The notes below the pieces were generated by a model that saw only the letters and a program-made list of their open reading frames with translations, was not told where the DNA came from and made no database searches. A stretch of 23,250 nucleotides of DNA from assembly GCA_035526665.1 (NCBI GenBank), contig DATLBY010000192.1, forward strand, positions 1 to 23,250. Reading direction: 5' to 3'. A program made the position numbers and the translations under genes. Of the stretch, positions 6,276 to 14,663 are shown one piece after another. Source of the DNA: DATLBY01 sp035526665. Its GTDB lineage: Bacteria; Acidobacteriota; Terriglobia; Bryobacterales; Bryobacteraceae. Position 1 is the first letter of the stretch. The number at the start of each line of letters is the position of its first letter.

Positions 6276-9200
6276 TTAGAAGCTGATCCGGAGACCGAAG
6301 CGCAATTGACGCTCATCCGGCAGCGCGCTGGTGATCTCCGTATATCCATTCAGCCTGCCGAACGTCCCGTCCGCGTTTCGAATGGCGTTGGAAACGTTCG
6401 TCCCCGGGTTGTTGAAATGGGGAGTGTTGGAGGCGTTGAACGCCTCTGCGCGGAACTGAAATTTCACCCGTTCCGTCACGGAGAACTGCCGGAACAGACC
6501 CAGATCGAGGTTTACGAAACCGGGACCTCGCAGGATGTTGAGCCCGCTGTTGCCGAAACGCACGTCCGTTACCGGTGCAAAAGCCGCGGGGTCGAAGTAG
6601 GATTCGCCGGGACCTGTTCGCCCCAGTATTGCGACCTTGGGGAGAACCTGGTCAGCCGTCTGCGTCTCCGTGGGTGCATTCAGTGAAGCACCTGAAGCCG
6701 TAACTGTAAACGGCGTTCCGCTATACGCGCTGAAGATTCCGTTTACTTGCCATCCGCCAAGTACAAATTTCGCCAGCCCGCTACGCGCGAATGCTTTGTC
6801 CTTACCAAACGGCAGTTCGAATGTTCCGCCTGCCTGGAAGTTATGCGTTCTGTCATAACCGGTAACCGACCGGTTGCGGTCCAGCACACTCGGGATATTA
6901 AACGCCAGCGAACTGTCGGATTCGTCGTTGTAGGCAATTGCCTTGGAGAACGTGTAACTCGCCTGCAATTGAAAGCCGTTTGCGAAGCGGCGATTCACCT
7001 GACTCTGCAACGAATTATAGTTCGCGGTCCGGAAAGGCGCGATTAGCGTAGTGCTGGCGACGCGGCCGAACTTCTGGTTCAAGACTCTTCCCGTGTTTCC
7101 AGTGCCAATCGGGGCATAATTCAATTCCTGTACCACTTGCTGGCGGATGCCGCGTGTCCCCACATATCCCACCTGGCCGACGAAACCGGCCCCGATCTCT
7201 CGCTGCACGGTAAAGTTAAACGACTCCACATAACCGCGGCGGAAGTTGCGATCCAGCGTTTTTGCGCTGACGTTGCCGGGGATGCTGATGATTCCGCTGC
7301 CGAGATCAGGCACTGGAATTGGCGGGATTCCCTGCTCCGTGGTGCCGGTGTATCCATAAGAGCTTGCCGCCACGGTGTTCTGATCCACCAGCACCGGATA
7401 GTTGGTGCGGAACGGACGGGCCAGCGAATACGGATCGGTATTGATCCCATATCCTCCGCGCAGAACCCACTTCGGACCCATCCGGTAAGCGATCCCAAAG
7501 CGGGGCGAGAACAGCTTGTGACTCATGGAGATTCCCGCATCCATCGGCACCTGGCCTACTCCGCCGACGAGGATTTTGTCGGTATTTACGTCGTACACCT
7601 CGAGGCCGCGATGCGCTCTGGTCGGCATCGGGTAGAGTTCATAGCGAACTCCCAAGCTGATCGTCACGTTTCGGCTGGCCTGCCACTGGTCGCGCACGTA
7701 GTAGCCTTCCGACCACGATCGGGTGGAAACTGGTAACTCCACAGGTACGGTTTTGCCGACCGTCGACGGAAGTCCCAGCAGGTAAGCGGCAAATGCATTG
7801 AACTGGTTGGGCGCTGCTCCGCCCCGCAAAGCGGTGGCTCCGCCGGTAAACTGAAAGGATCCGCGCGGCCCTGCGCCTTGTTCCGCCGTGAGGTGATTCA
7901 TGTGCTGGCGCGAGATATCGATGCCGAAACGGATATTGTGCTTTCCTCTCATCCAGCTTGCGTTGGCGTTGTATTGATACTGGTTATCGTGCCAGAAATA
8001 CGGTGTAGCGCTGCCGGGGTTGCCGATGGTTTCATAACCCGTGATCCGGAACTCCGGAATGCCGCTCTGCAGCCGGTCCGGGCCATTGGTGCCTGGAAGC
8101 TTCAAGACATCGAGTCCAATGTTCTTCCCGAACTGAATCGGATAAGTGCTGGGCGCCATGCGCGCATAGCCCATGTTGCCGTCCAACAGGAACGCCGGGG
8201 TGAAGACATAGTTGAAGCCCATGGTGGTGCTGATGGTGCGGCCCTCGCCGTAGCCCGCCTGTTGTGAGGTATCAATGGCGCTCCCCGAAGCCTCGGCGAA
8301 GGGTGTGGGAGCCCAATTGGTGAAGTTCAGGATGCTGAAGCGGCCGAACGCGGTTAGCTTGTCCGATTTATTCCAGTTCACTTTCGAGTCGATAGCGTTC
8401 CGGTCGAAAGCGGAGGAGCCGGAAGCAAAATAATTTGAGGAAAACGCCGGGCTCGACGGGTCGGGCAGCCAGGCATTCAACTGTTGGGCTACCCGGCTGA
8501 AGCGTCCGCTCGGGATGATGTTGTTGGGAAAGGCCGCTCGGCCGGAGCCATCGGCGTTCCCTGTCAGAGGATCGTAGATGGTCGTGCCGGTTCCGCTGAA
8601 GTCTCCAATTTTATTGGCGGCCGTCGGAACCGTCAGCAGACGCGAAGCATTCCAGCGCCGGCTCGTCTTCTCGTCGCTGACAAAGAAGAAAAGCTTATTT
8701 TTTACAATTGGTCCGCCCAGCGTGCCTCCGTATTGGTTCTGGATGTTCTTAGGGGAAGTGGAACCGTTGTAGAAGACATTGCGGGCTTTCAGTGAGCTGT
8801 TGGTGTGATATTCAAAGCCGACTCCATGCAGGTCGTTCGTACCGGACTTGATGGTGACGCTGATGGCGGCTCCTCCAGCCAGGCCCTGTTCCGCGTCCAT
8901 GCTGTTGGTGACCACGTTCACCGTTTCGATCGCTTCGATTGGCGGGATGTAGGCCGAGTGCTGCGGCAGCCAAACATGGGTATTGCTGGCGCCGTCAATC
9001 CGCGTATTGTTAGTGCTCTTCGTGGTGCCGTTCACCTGGGACACCAGGCCTTCCTGCGGGTTCGACACGATCGAGTTCTGCGGCCGGGGCGGGCTGAAGC
9101 CAGGCACCAGCTTGAGCAGCGACTGATAATTTCGTCCGCCGGCCACCGGCAGATCCTGAAACTGCTTCCCTGTAATCTCCGACCGGACATCAGCGCGGTC

Positions 9201-9617
9201 GGTCTGCAACGCGGTTACCGAAGCCATGACAGTCACCTTTTCCGTAGCGGAGGCAAGCTGCAACTGCACATCCACGCGCACCACCGCATTGGTCGAGATC
9301 TGCACCTGCCGCTGCGTGAACGAGGCGAAGGCCGGCAATGTGACCGTCACTTCATAGGACCCGGCCTGAAGGTCAGGGATGAGAAAGGCGCCGCGGTCGT
9401 TGGCGATCACTTCCCGCGCGAAACCAGTTTGTGAATTGATTGCCCTCACTTTCGCGCCGGGCGCCGCCGCGCCGGCCGGGTCTGTAATGGTTCCCACCAG
9501 CGACCCGTAAAGCGTCTGGGCAGCTGCGTGGCGGACGATTCCCGGCGCTAGGATAGCCGCAAGGAAGGCAATTGCAAACAGGGCTCGCACCGCTGTGTTT
9601 TTTCTAACCTCTGACAT
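6276..9617 (-). CDS. TonB-dependent outer-membrane receptor, Oar-like, with carboxypeptidase-regulatory domain
   Basis: This 1113-residue outer-membrane protein has a signal peptide at 1-34 (hydrophobic core VRALFAIAFLAAILAPG, cleavage near AAA-QT). A carboxypeptidase-regulatory/CnaB-like beta sandwich follows at about 36-115 (LVGTITDPAGAAAPGAKV, then GSYEVTVTLPAF). The plug is at about 140-260, with LPVAGGRNYQSLLKLVPG and the IEAIETVNVVTNSMDAEQG block. A long beta barrel ends in LRFGLRISF, whose terminal Phe is typical of BamA-inserted barrels. Proteins of this build are abundant in Acidobacteria and are thought to import polymers or peptides using TonB energy; the substrate is unknown. The start at 9617 is supported by AGGGGG seven bases upstream. 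It is divergent from a secreted amidohydrolase. I saw no sugar- or siderophore-specific genes beside it. Confidence 0.93.
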   Translation of the reverse strand: MSEVRKNTAVRALFAIAFLAAILAPGIVRHAAAQTLYGSLVGTITDPAGAAAPGAKVRAINSQTGFAREVIANDRGAFLIPDLQAGSYEVTVTLPAFASFTQRQVQISTNAVVRVDVQLQLASATEKVTVMASVTALQTDRADVRSEITGKQFQDLPVAGGRNYQSLLKLVPGFSPPRPQNSIVSNPQEGLVSQVNGTTKSTNNTRIDGASNTHVWLPQHSAYIPPIEAIETVNVVTNSMDAEQGLAGGAAISVTIKSGTNDLHGVGFEYHTNSSLKARNVFYNGSTSPKNIQNQYGGTLGGPIVKNKLFFFVSDEKTSRRWNASRLLTVPTAANKIGDFSGTGTTIYDPLTGNADGSGRAAFPNNIIPSGRFSRVAQQLNAWLPDPSSPAFSSNYFASGSSAFDRNAIDSKVNWNKSDKLTAFGRFSILNFTNWAPTPFAEASGSAIDTSQQAGYGEGRTISTTMGFNYVFTPAFLLDGNMGYARMAPSTYPIQFGKNIGLDVLKLPGTNGPDRLQSGIPEFRITGYETIGNPGSATPYFWHDNQYQYNANASWMRGKHNIRFGIDISRQHMNHLTAEQGAGPRGSFQFTGGATALRGGAAPNQFNAFAAYLLGLPSTVGKTVPVELPVSTRSWSEGYYVRDQWQASRNVTISLGVRYELYPMPTRAHRGLEVYDVNTDKILVGGVGQVPMDAGISMSHKLFSPRFGIAYRMGPKWVLRGGYGINTDPYSLARPFRTNYPVLVDQNTVAASSYGYTGTTEQGIPPIPVPDLGSGIISIPGNVSAKTLDRNFRRGYVESFNFTVQREIGAGFVGQVGYVGTRGIRQQVVQELNYAPIGTGNTGRVLNQKFGRVASTTLIAPFRTANYNSLQSQVNRRFANGFQLQASYTFSKAIAYNDESDSSLAFNIPSVLDRNRSVTGYDRTHNFQAGGTFELPFGKDKAFARSGLAKFVLGGWQVNGIFSAYSGTPFTVTASGASLNAPTETQTADQVLPKVAILGRTGPGESYFDPAAFAPVTDVRFGNSGLNILRGPGFVNLDLGLFRQFSVTERVKFQFRAEAFNASNTPHFNNPGTNVSNAIRNADGTFGRLNGYTEITSALPDERQLRFGLRISF

Positions 9618-9660
9618 GACATCCCCCTGGTGTAAGATTCTCTTTTATGACCGATGATCG

Positions 9661-9666
9661 ATTATA
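9661..9666 (-). promoter_or_regulatory. -10 element for the TonB receptor gene
   Basis: On the minus strand the sequence reads a perfect TATAAT at 9666-9661, 43 bases before the receptor ATG. This would give a leader of about 36 bases. No good -35 is visible 16-18 bases upstream. The box would lie inside the amidohydrolase gene if that gene began at 9647, which argues for its later start. Confidence 0.5.
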
Positions 9667-9712
9667 CCAACGGCCTACCGGTGCCCTTTACCAGTCCGCT
9701 ACCGTAAGAGTG

Positions 9713-11419
9713 ATGCCCCGAGCCCTCGCCCTCCTCGTCCTCAGCGCGTTCGTCCTTAGCGCCGCCGACGCCGATCTGATTCTCCATAACGGAAAAGTAG
9801 TCACCGTAGATCAACGATTTACGATCCAGCAGGCGGTGGCAATCAAGGCCGGGAAAATCATCGCGGTGGGCTCGAACAGCGCCGTCCTGAAGGCGGAGCG
9901 GAGCCCAAAGACGCAGGTGATCGATCTGGCGGGACGCACCATTCTGCCGGGATTGGTGGATGCCCACGTACACGCCCTCGGCGCCGGTTTGAGCGAGTTC
10001 CGGGGACCGCTTCCGCCGCTCGACTCCTTCGCATCGGTAAATGAATACATTGCCCGGCAGGCCGCGAAAACTCCCAAAGGGGAGTGGATTGTGGTGCCGC
10101 GGACGTTTCCAACCCGACTGCAGGAACTTCGTATGCCCACGCGGGAGTCGCTCGATGCCGAGCGCGATCACCCGGTACTCTTCGATGCGAGCTACGTGGT
10201 GATTCTGAATTCCGCCGGCCTGAAGAAATGCGGGATTGACCGCAACACCCCAAATCCTCCCGCCGGCGAGGTCGTAAAAGACAAAACGGGCGAGCCTACC
10301 GGCGTCTTGAAGAACGGCCGGTCCCTGATCAAGGGGCTGAACCGGACCGAAAACTTTAGCGAGGCCGAAAAATTGGATGCGCTCGAACAGCAGCTCAAGC
10401 GCTACCTGGCCGCCGGACTCACGGCCGTTGGCGACCGCGCGGTCAATGCTGAAGAGATTGACCTGTACCAGAAGCTGAAGGCCGCCAATCGGCTGCCGAT
10501 CCGGGTGGTGATGACCTGGAGGCCCGACGCCGCCCAGCCGGAGGCGACACTGCAGCAGCAGATCCAGTCGGCTCCCTATGCCACCAACACGGGTGATTCC
10601 TGGCTGAAGTTCGGAACATTCAAGCTGACGCTGGACGGCGGTATGACCATCGGAACGGCCTACCAGCGATATCCCTATGGACCTTTCGGCAAGCAACTCT
10701 ACGGCAAGACCAATCCCGACGACCGCGGCCAGCTCTTCATCGAGCCGGCCAAGCTACTCTCGGTGATGCGGGCGGCGCGCAACCGCGGCTGGCAGCTTAC
10801 GACGCACGATCAGGGCGGAGCCGCCATCGACAACTTCCTGGACACGCTCGAGGCCTTAAACAAGGAAAAGCCGATCGGACCCAGCCGGTCGCATGTGATG
10901 CACGCCAGCTTTCAGAGTCCGGAAGCCATCGGCAGAATGAAGAAGCTCGGTATCCTGGCCGACGTCCAGGCGCCTTGGCTGTACCTGGATGGCGCCGCTC
11001 TGGAGCAGGTATTCGGCTACGACGGCATGCGCTATTTCTATCCGCTGCGATCCTATGTCGACGCCGGCATCATCACGGCCGCCGGCAGCGATCACATGAT
11101 CGGCCATGACAAAAACAACGCGGTCAATCCCTACAATCCCTTCCTAAGCATGTGGACCGAGGTCACGCGCCTGACCAATCGCGGCAAGGTGATCCATCCC
11201 GAGCAGAGGATCACGCGTGCGGAGGCTCTGAAGACCCATACCATCTGGCCCGCTTACCTGCAATTTGCCGAGAAGGAGCGTGGCTCCATTGAGGCGGGGA
11301 AACTGGCCGACATGGTGGTGGTCGATCGCGATTATCTTACCTGCCCGGAGAAAGACATGAAAGACATCCAGCCCGTCATGACCATTCTGAACGGCGCCAT
11401 TGTCTATCGCGCTAAGTAG
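9713..11419 (+). CDS. Exported amidohydrolase (amidohydrolase_3 / YtcJ-like)
   Basis: This 568-residue metal-dependent hydrolase has a signal peptide (MPRALALLVLSAFVLSAADA). A beta-sandwich start follows (LILHNGKVVTVDQRF), then the metal-binding HxH at His85/His87 (GLVDAHVHALGAG). Further metal or active-site candidates are TTHDQGG, VMHASFQS and the Asp in AAGSDHMIGHDKNN. The ending EKERGSIEAGKLADMVVVD is the family's usual return to the sandwich domain. It should hydrolyse an amide-, ester- or ring-type bond in the periplasm; the substrate is not predictable. ATG at 9713 is preferred over one at 9647 because it puts the signal peptide at the N-terminus and leaves the divergent promoter outside the gene. 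The ribosome-binding site is weak. Its stop lies five bases from the convergent glycosyltransferase stop. Confidence 0.9.
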   Translation: MPRALALLVLSAFVLSAADADLILHNGKVVTVDQRFTIQQAVAIKAGKIIAVGSNSAVLKAERSPKTQVIDLAGRTILPGLVDAHVHALGAGLSEFRGPLPPLDSFASVNEYIARQAAKTPKGEWIVVPRTFPTRLQELRMPTRESLDAERDHPVLFDASYVVILNSAGLKKCGIDRNTPNPPAGEVVKDKTGEPTGVLKNGRSLIKGLNRTENFSEAEKLDALEQQLKRYLAAGLTAVGDRAVNAEEIDLYQKLKAANRLPIRVVMTWRPDAAQPEATLQQQIQSAPYATNTGDSWLKFGTFKLTLDGGMTIGTAYQRYPYGPFGKQLYGKTNPDDRGQLFIEPAKLLSVMRAARNRGWQLTTHDQGGAAIDNFLDTLEALNKEKPIGPSRSHVMHASFQSPEAIGRMKKLGILADVQAPWLYLDGAALEQVFGYDGMRYFYPLRSYVDAGIITAAGSDHMIGHDKNNAVNPYNPFLSMWTEVTRLTNRGKVIHPEQRITRAEALKTHTIWPAYLQFAEKERGSIEAGKLADMVVVDRDYLTCPEKDMKDIQPVMTILNGAIVYRAK

Positions 11420-11434
11420 CCTTGTTAGTAGCGC
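11409..11434. repeat. Inverted repeat spanning two convergent stop codons
   Basis: GCGCTA (11409-11414) and TAGCGC (11429-11434) can pair around a 14-base loop. The repeat covers the stops of both the amidohydrolase (11417-11419) and the glycosyltransferase fusion (11425-11427). It may act as a weak shared terminator, as no other hairpin separates these genes. Confidence 0.35.
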
Positions 11435-13473
11435 ATGACCAGAGCGGCCTCCACGGGGTCCTCGTAGTAGTTTTCGCGGCGGCCGATCTGGACAAATCCA
11501 AGAGTCTCGTAGAGCCGCCGCGCGGTCATGTTCGATTCGCGCACCTCCAGAAACAGACGATCGTGCGGAAACGACCGGATCAGCTCCGAGGCGGCTCCCC
11601 GCCTCCGGTATTCAGAATCGACCGCCAGGTTCAGAATTTCGATCTCATCCGGCGCGACGCGGCGGCTCACCAGGAACCCCACGACGTTCTCCCCCAGCGT
11701 CGCAACTTTCAGATCGTAGGTCAGGTAGGAGGCCGGATCCCAATGCGAGGACGCGTTGGATGCCCCCTGAATGCGCGTGATCGCCCCGATGTCGGATGGA
11801 TTGCCCTCGCGGACGGCAATGCTCTGCCCTGGCAGCAGGCTGTTCCATAAACGCCGCTGCAGCCGGCCCAGCGGCACCCAGCCGAAATGCTGTTCTGCAT
11901 GAGCGCGTGCATTCCGGGCAATCTGCCTCCGCAGCGCAAACTCCGACAGCAGGTGATGGACTCCTTCGGCGAACTCCCCGGCGGTATCGGCGACCCAGAC
12001 GGACTTCCCATGCTCCAATTGCAGGCCGGCCGCGCCCGAACTGGTCGCCACCACGGCCCTCTCCATCGCCATTGCCTCCAGAACCTTCAGATTGGTGCCC
12101 GCCGATACCATCGTCGGAACAATCACCACATTGGCTGCCGCGTACAGCGGACGGACATCACTGATGAAACCCAGCCGGGTGATCTGATCGTCACTATAAG
12201 GCGGTTCTCCGCCGGCAAATTCGCGCCAATACGTATCCGCATCTGGGCCGGTGACCGCCGTCAATTGTATATTCCTCCAACGCGCCCGCAGCAGCGGCCA
12301 GACCTGTTCGGTAAAAAACCGGTAGGCCACGATATTCGGAAAGTGGCGGAACGAACCCACGAACAGGAGGTTCTGTCCGGCTGTCTCGGGCTCGGGCGAA
12401 AACCTCGCCAGATCCACACCGTTGGGAATTACAACAGTGCTGGCTGCAGGTAAGAGCTGGGCGTCTTTGTCCGACATCACTACAACGCGGGGAAATTGCG
12501 CCACGGCGCGCTGTTCAAACCGGAGCCAGCGGCGGTAGTTCCACCAGGACAGGCGCGCTCGTTCGCGCTCATGAATCTGGAGGTAGAGATCGAAGGTGAC
12601 GTCATGCTCCACCAGAATGTCGCCCCCATAGCGTGCCATTTGGGTGTACTCCACCTGCAAGAGCGGAATTTGGAACTCCTTCCGGAGATCGCCAATGACT
12701 CGCGCCATTACAGGCGACCCGAATTCGTGCACCTCCGGCGGATCGAGTGTGGACCAATGCGGCTCACGATAGCGCGCGTTCGGCACAATCACCACCCGGG
12801 CAGACAATTCGAGCATGGGCGCCAGGTTTGCACTCGTTACTTCTCCGAACGAAAATAAAAACACGTCGAAATGTTTGGCCGCTTCGCGGATCAGGTGAAA
12901 GATACGAACGGCGCCGCCATGGCTCAACGGATACGGGTAATAGGGGCTTAGGATCGCCACGCGCGACCGGTCCGCCTGCAATGGCCGCCCCTCAAACATC
13001 TGGAAGCTCGAAGGAAAGAGCGAGCGGTCCCGTTTCCAGGGAATCAGCCAGCGGGGGCGCAGCCAGATCCGATCGAGCGGAACTCCACGGAGGAACAGCC
13101 AGGACGCCACCGCCGTTTGCAGGCGCAGGTGATGCCGCTCCAGCCGGGCGTTGTAGGCAAGAATTTTGTGGGGCGCCATCCGGAGCGCGAGGCGGCGCAG
13201 CCCGGCATAGGCCGGGTTGCCGGAAAACAGGACCGGCGCGAGTCCGATTCGCTTTCGCTTGAGCGCACGGCGCGCCTCATCAGCAGGAATCGCGTGCACT
13301 CCGGGAATCTCGCGCGGCTCTGTTGTAACGGCATAGTGTTCGCGATCCGGCACCAGCCGCCGAACCTCCTCCAGCATCGGCAGCGTGAGCTCATCCGGAC
13401 CCGACAGGAATGTGACCACCACGGCCTCGGGGTCCTTACCTAAAAGCTGGAACAGCTGGCGCTTGAGACTCAC
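11425..13473 (-). CDS. Glycosyltransferase (GT4-type) fused to a C-terminal GNAT acetyltransferase
   Basis: This 682-residue protein has three parts. Residues 1-165 form an alpha/beta domain of unknown function with a basic helix (RRALKRKRIGLAPVLF) and LAYNARLERHHLRL. Residues 170-550 are a GT-B glycosyltransferase: the N-half opens with ILSPYYPYPLSHGGAVRI. The C-half has VVIPNGVDLARFSP, LLFVGSFRHFPN and the nucleotide-sugar-binding SAGTNLKVLEAMAMERAVVAT, with a conserved Glu at 466. Residues 553-682 are a RimI-like GNAT fold with ILNLAVDSEYRRRGAAS (acetyl-CoA loop RxxGxA) and NMTARRLYETLGF. One reading frame covers all three parts. GTG at 13473 overlaps the transporter stop (GTGA); an upstream ATG would lie deep inside that gene. 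The product may build a glycan and acetylate it, or acetylate a protein. This fusion is unusual in my knowledge. Confidence 0.88.
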   Translation of the reverse strand: MSLKRQLFQLLGKDPEAVVVTFLSGPDELTLPMLEEVRRLVPDREHYAVTTEPREIPGVHAIPADEARRALKRKRIGLAPVLFSGNPAYAGLRRLALRMAPHKILAYNARLERHHLRLQTAVASWLFLRGVPLDRIWLRPRWLIPWKRDRSLFPSSFQMFEGRPLQADRSRVAILSPYYPYPLSHGGAVRIFHLIREAAKHFDVFLFSFGEVTSANLAPMLELSARVVIVPNARYREPHWSTLDPPEVHEFGSPVMARVIGDLRKEFQIPLLQVEYTQMARYGGDILVEHDVTFDLYLQIHERERARLSWWNYRRWLRFEQRAVAQFPRVVVMSDKDAQLLPAASTVVIPNGVDLARFSPEPETAGQNLLFVGSFRHFPNIVAYRFFTEQVWPLLRARWRNIQLTAVTGPDADTYWREFAGGEPPYSDDQITRLGFISDVRPLYAAANVVIVPTMVSAGTNLKVLEAMAMERAVVATSSGAAGLQLEHGKSVWVADTAGEFAEGVHHLLSEFALRRQIARNARAHAEQHFGWVPLGRLQRRLWNSLLPGQSIAVREGNPSDIGAITRIQGASNASSHWDPASYLTYDLKVATLGENVVGFLVSRRVAPDEIEILNLAVDSEYRRRGAASELIRSFPHDRLFLEVRESNMTARRLYETLGFVQIGRRENYYEDPVEAALVMRY

Positions 13474-14663
13474 TTGTTTCGGAGTGCCAATTGTAAAACG
13501 CCGTAGGACGCCAGCGGCAGGATAGCGACCAGCGTGCAAACCGGCTGATACCCATATTGGTCGCACCAGCGTCCGATCAAAGGCGATAGAAAAGTCTGCA
13601 TCAATCCGAACGACCCAGTAAGCACCGACACGGCAAATCCGGCCCGTTGCGGCCCGAAGATATCCAGCGGGATGGAATAGTAGTTAACGCTCAAACACGT
13701 GATGGCGAAGAGGCTGGCGCAGACGGCAGCGGTTGCCAGCGCCGGCGTCGGCATCAGCGGCGCGGCCGCCGTCATACACACGAAGACCGCCGCCCAGAGC
13801 GCAATACGGCTCCGCGCCTGGAGCACGGGCAGTCCCGAGCGGATCAGACGCAACGCCACCCATCCGCCCAGCAGGCCACCCAGGGTGGCAAAAATGGGCG
13901 GGATCCAAGCAAAGCCGGAGTTCGCCTCCTGTTGCGTCAGTTGGAAACGCTTGACCAGAAAGTGAGTAGTCCACACGGTCCATAGGCTGTAAACGGTCAT
14001 GGCAAGCACGTTGGCCAGCGTCAAACCCAGGAATCGCCGGTCGCGCAGCATCCCTGCCAGGGAGGGCCGCGCCTGCTCACTTGGACCCGGGGCCGCGGGA
14101 ACGCGGCGAGCCGTATACAGCCATAGCGGAATCCAGAGAAAGCCGAGCATCCCCGACGTGACGAAGACAGAGCGCCAGCCGTGCCGGAGCATCAGCAACG
14201 CGGTGAGTAGGGGAGCCCCTACGCTACCGATGGTAAGTCCGATCTGACTTAGAGCCGCCCCCATTGCACGGTCTTTCGGCGGCAGATAAACGGCCATCGC
14301 CTTGCCGCTGGCGGGAATGCCGCCCGCCTCCGCGAAACCCAGTGCAGCCCGGCAAAGCAGAAGACCCGCAAAGCTATTGGTAAAACCAGTGCTGATGCCT
14401 GCCAGCGACCATAGTCCCACCACGATGCAAGCACCCGCCGTCAGGCCGATGCGATCGATCAATAGACCCATCAACGGAGCGCTGAAGGCATATGTCAGCG
14501 AAAAGGCGGATATGAGATAGCCGAAGTTCTGGCTATCCAGGTGAAACTCCGACATCAAGGTGGGAGCGATGGCGGACAGCACCATGCGGTCCAGATAATT
14601 CAACGCCGAGGACAACACGAACACACTGATGGCCAGCCACCGTAGATGGGATGCGGACTCCAT
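13470..14663 (-). CDS. Major facilitator superfamily transporter (ACS/hexuronate-like)
   Basis: This 397-residue protein has about twelve hydrophobic segments. The first carries LNYLDRMVLSAIAPTL, a hallmark of the anion:cation symporter group that includes hexuronate and phthalate carriers. The loop between spans 2 and 3 has the MFS motif A form GLLIDRIG. A cytoplasmic loop rich in Pro and Arg divides the two six-span halves near residue 200. It would carry a small organic anion or sugar acid across the inner membrane; the substrate is not predictable. It starts one base inside the stop of the TPR gene (TGATG) and ends in a GTGA overlap with the glycosyltransferase fusion, so it is part of a four-gene coupled unit. 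Confidence 0.9.
   Translation of the reverse strand: MESASHLRWLAISVFVLSSALNYLDRMVLSAIAPTLMSEFHLDSQNFGYLISAFSLTYAFSAPLMGLLIDRIGLTAGACIVVGLWSLAGISTGFTNSFAGLLLCRAALGFAEAGGIPASGKAMAVYLPPKDRAMGAALSQIGLTIGSVGAPLLTALLMLRHGWRSVFVTSGMLGFLWIPLWLYTARRVPAAPGPSEQARPSLAGMLRDRRFLGLTLANVLAMTVYSLWTVWTTHFLVKRFQLTQQEANSGFAWIPPIFATLGGLLGGWVALRLIRSGLPVLQARSRIALWAAVFVCMTAAAPLMPTPALATAAVCASLFAITCLSVNYYSIPLDIFGPQRAGFAVSVLTGSFGLMQTFLSPLIGRWCDQYGYQPVCTLVAILPLASYGVLQLALRNK

Noticed and set aside
9647..9712. 22-residue N-terminal extension of the amidohydrolase
   Set aside because: It would bury the signal peptide and overlap the receptor's -10 box.
9662..10696. 344-codon minus-strand frame opposite the amidohydrolase
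   Set aside because: Antisense shadow; the plus strand shows a clear hydrolase with signal peptide.
13474..13566. 31-residue N-terminal extension of the glycosyltransferase
   Set aside because: It lies inside the transporter gene; GTG at 13473 gives the same 4-base overlap seen elsewhere in the window.
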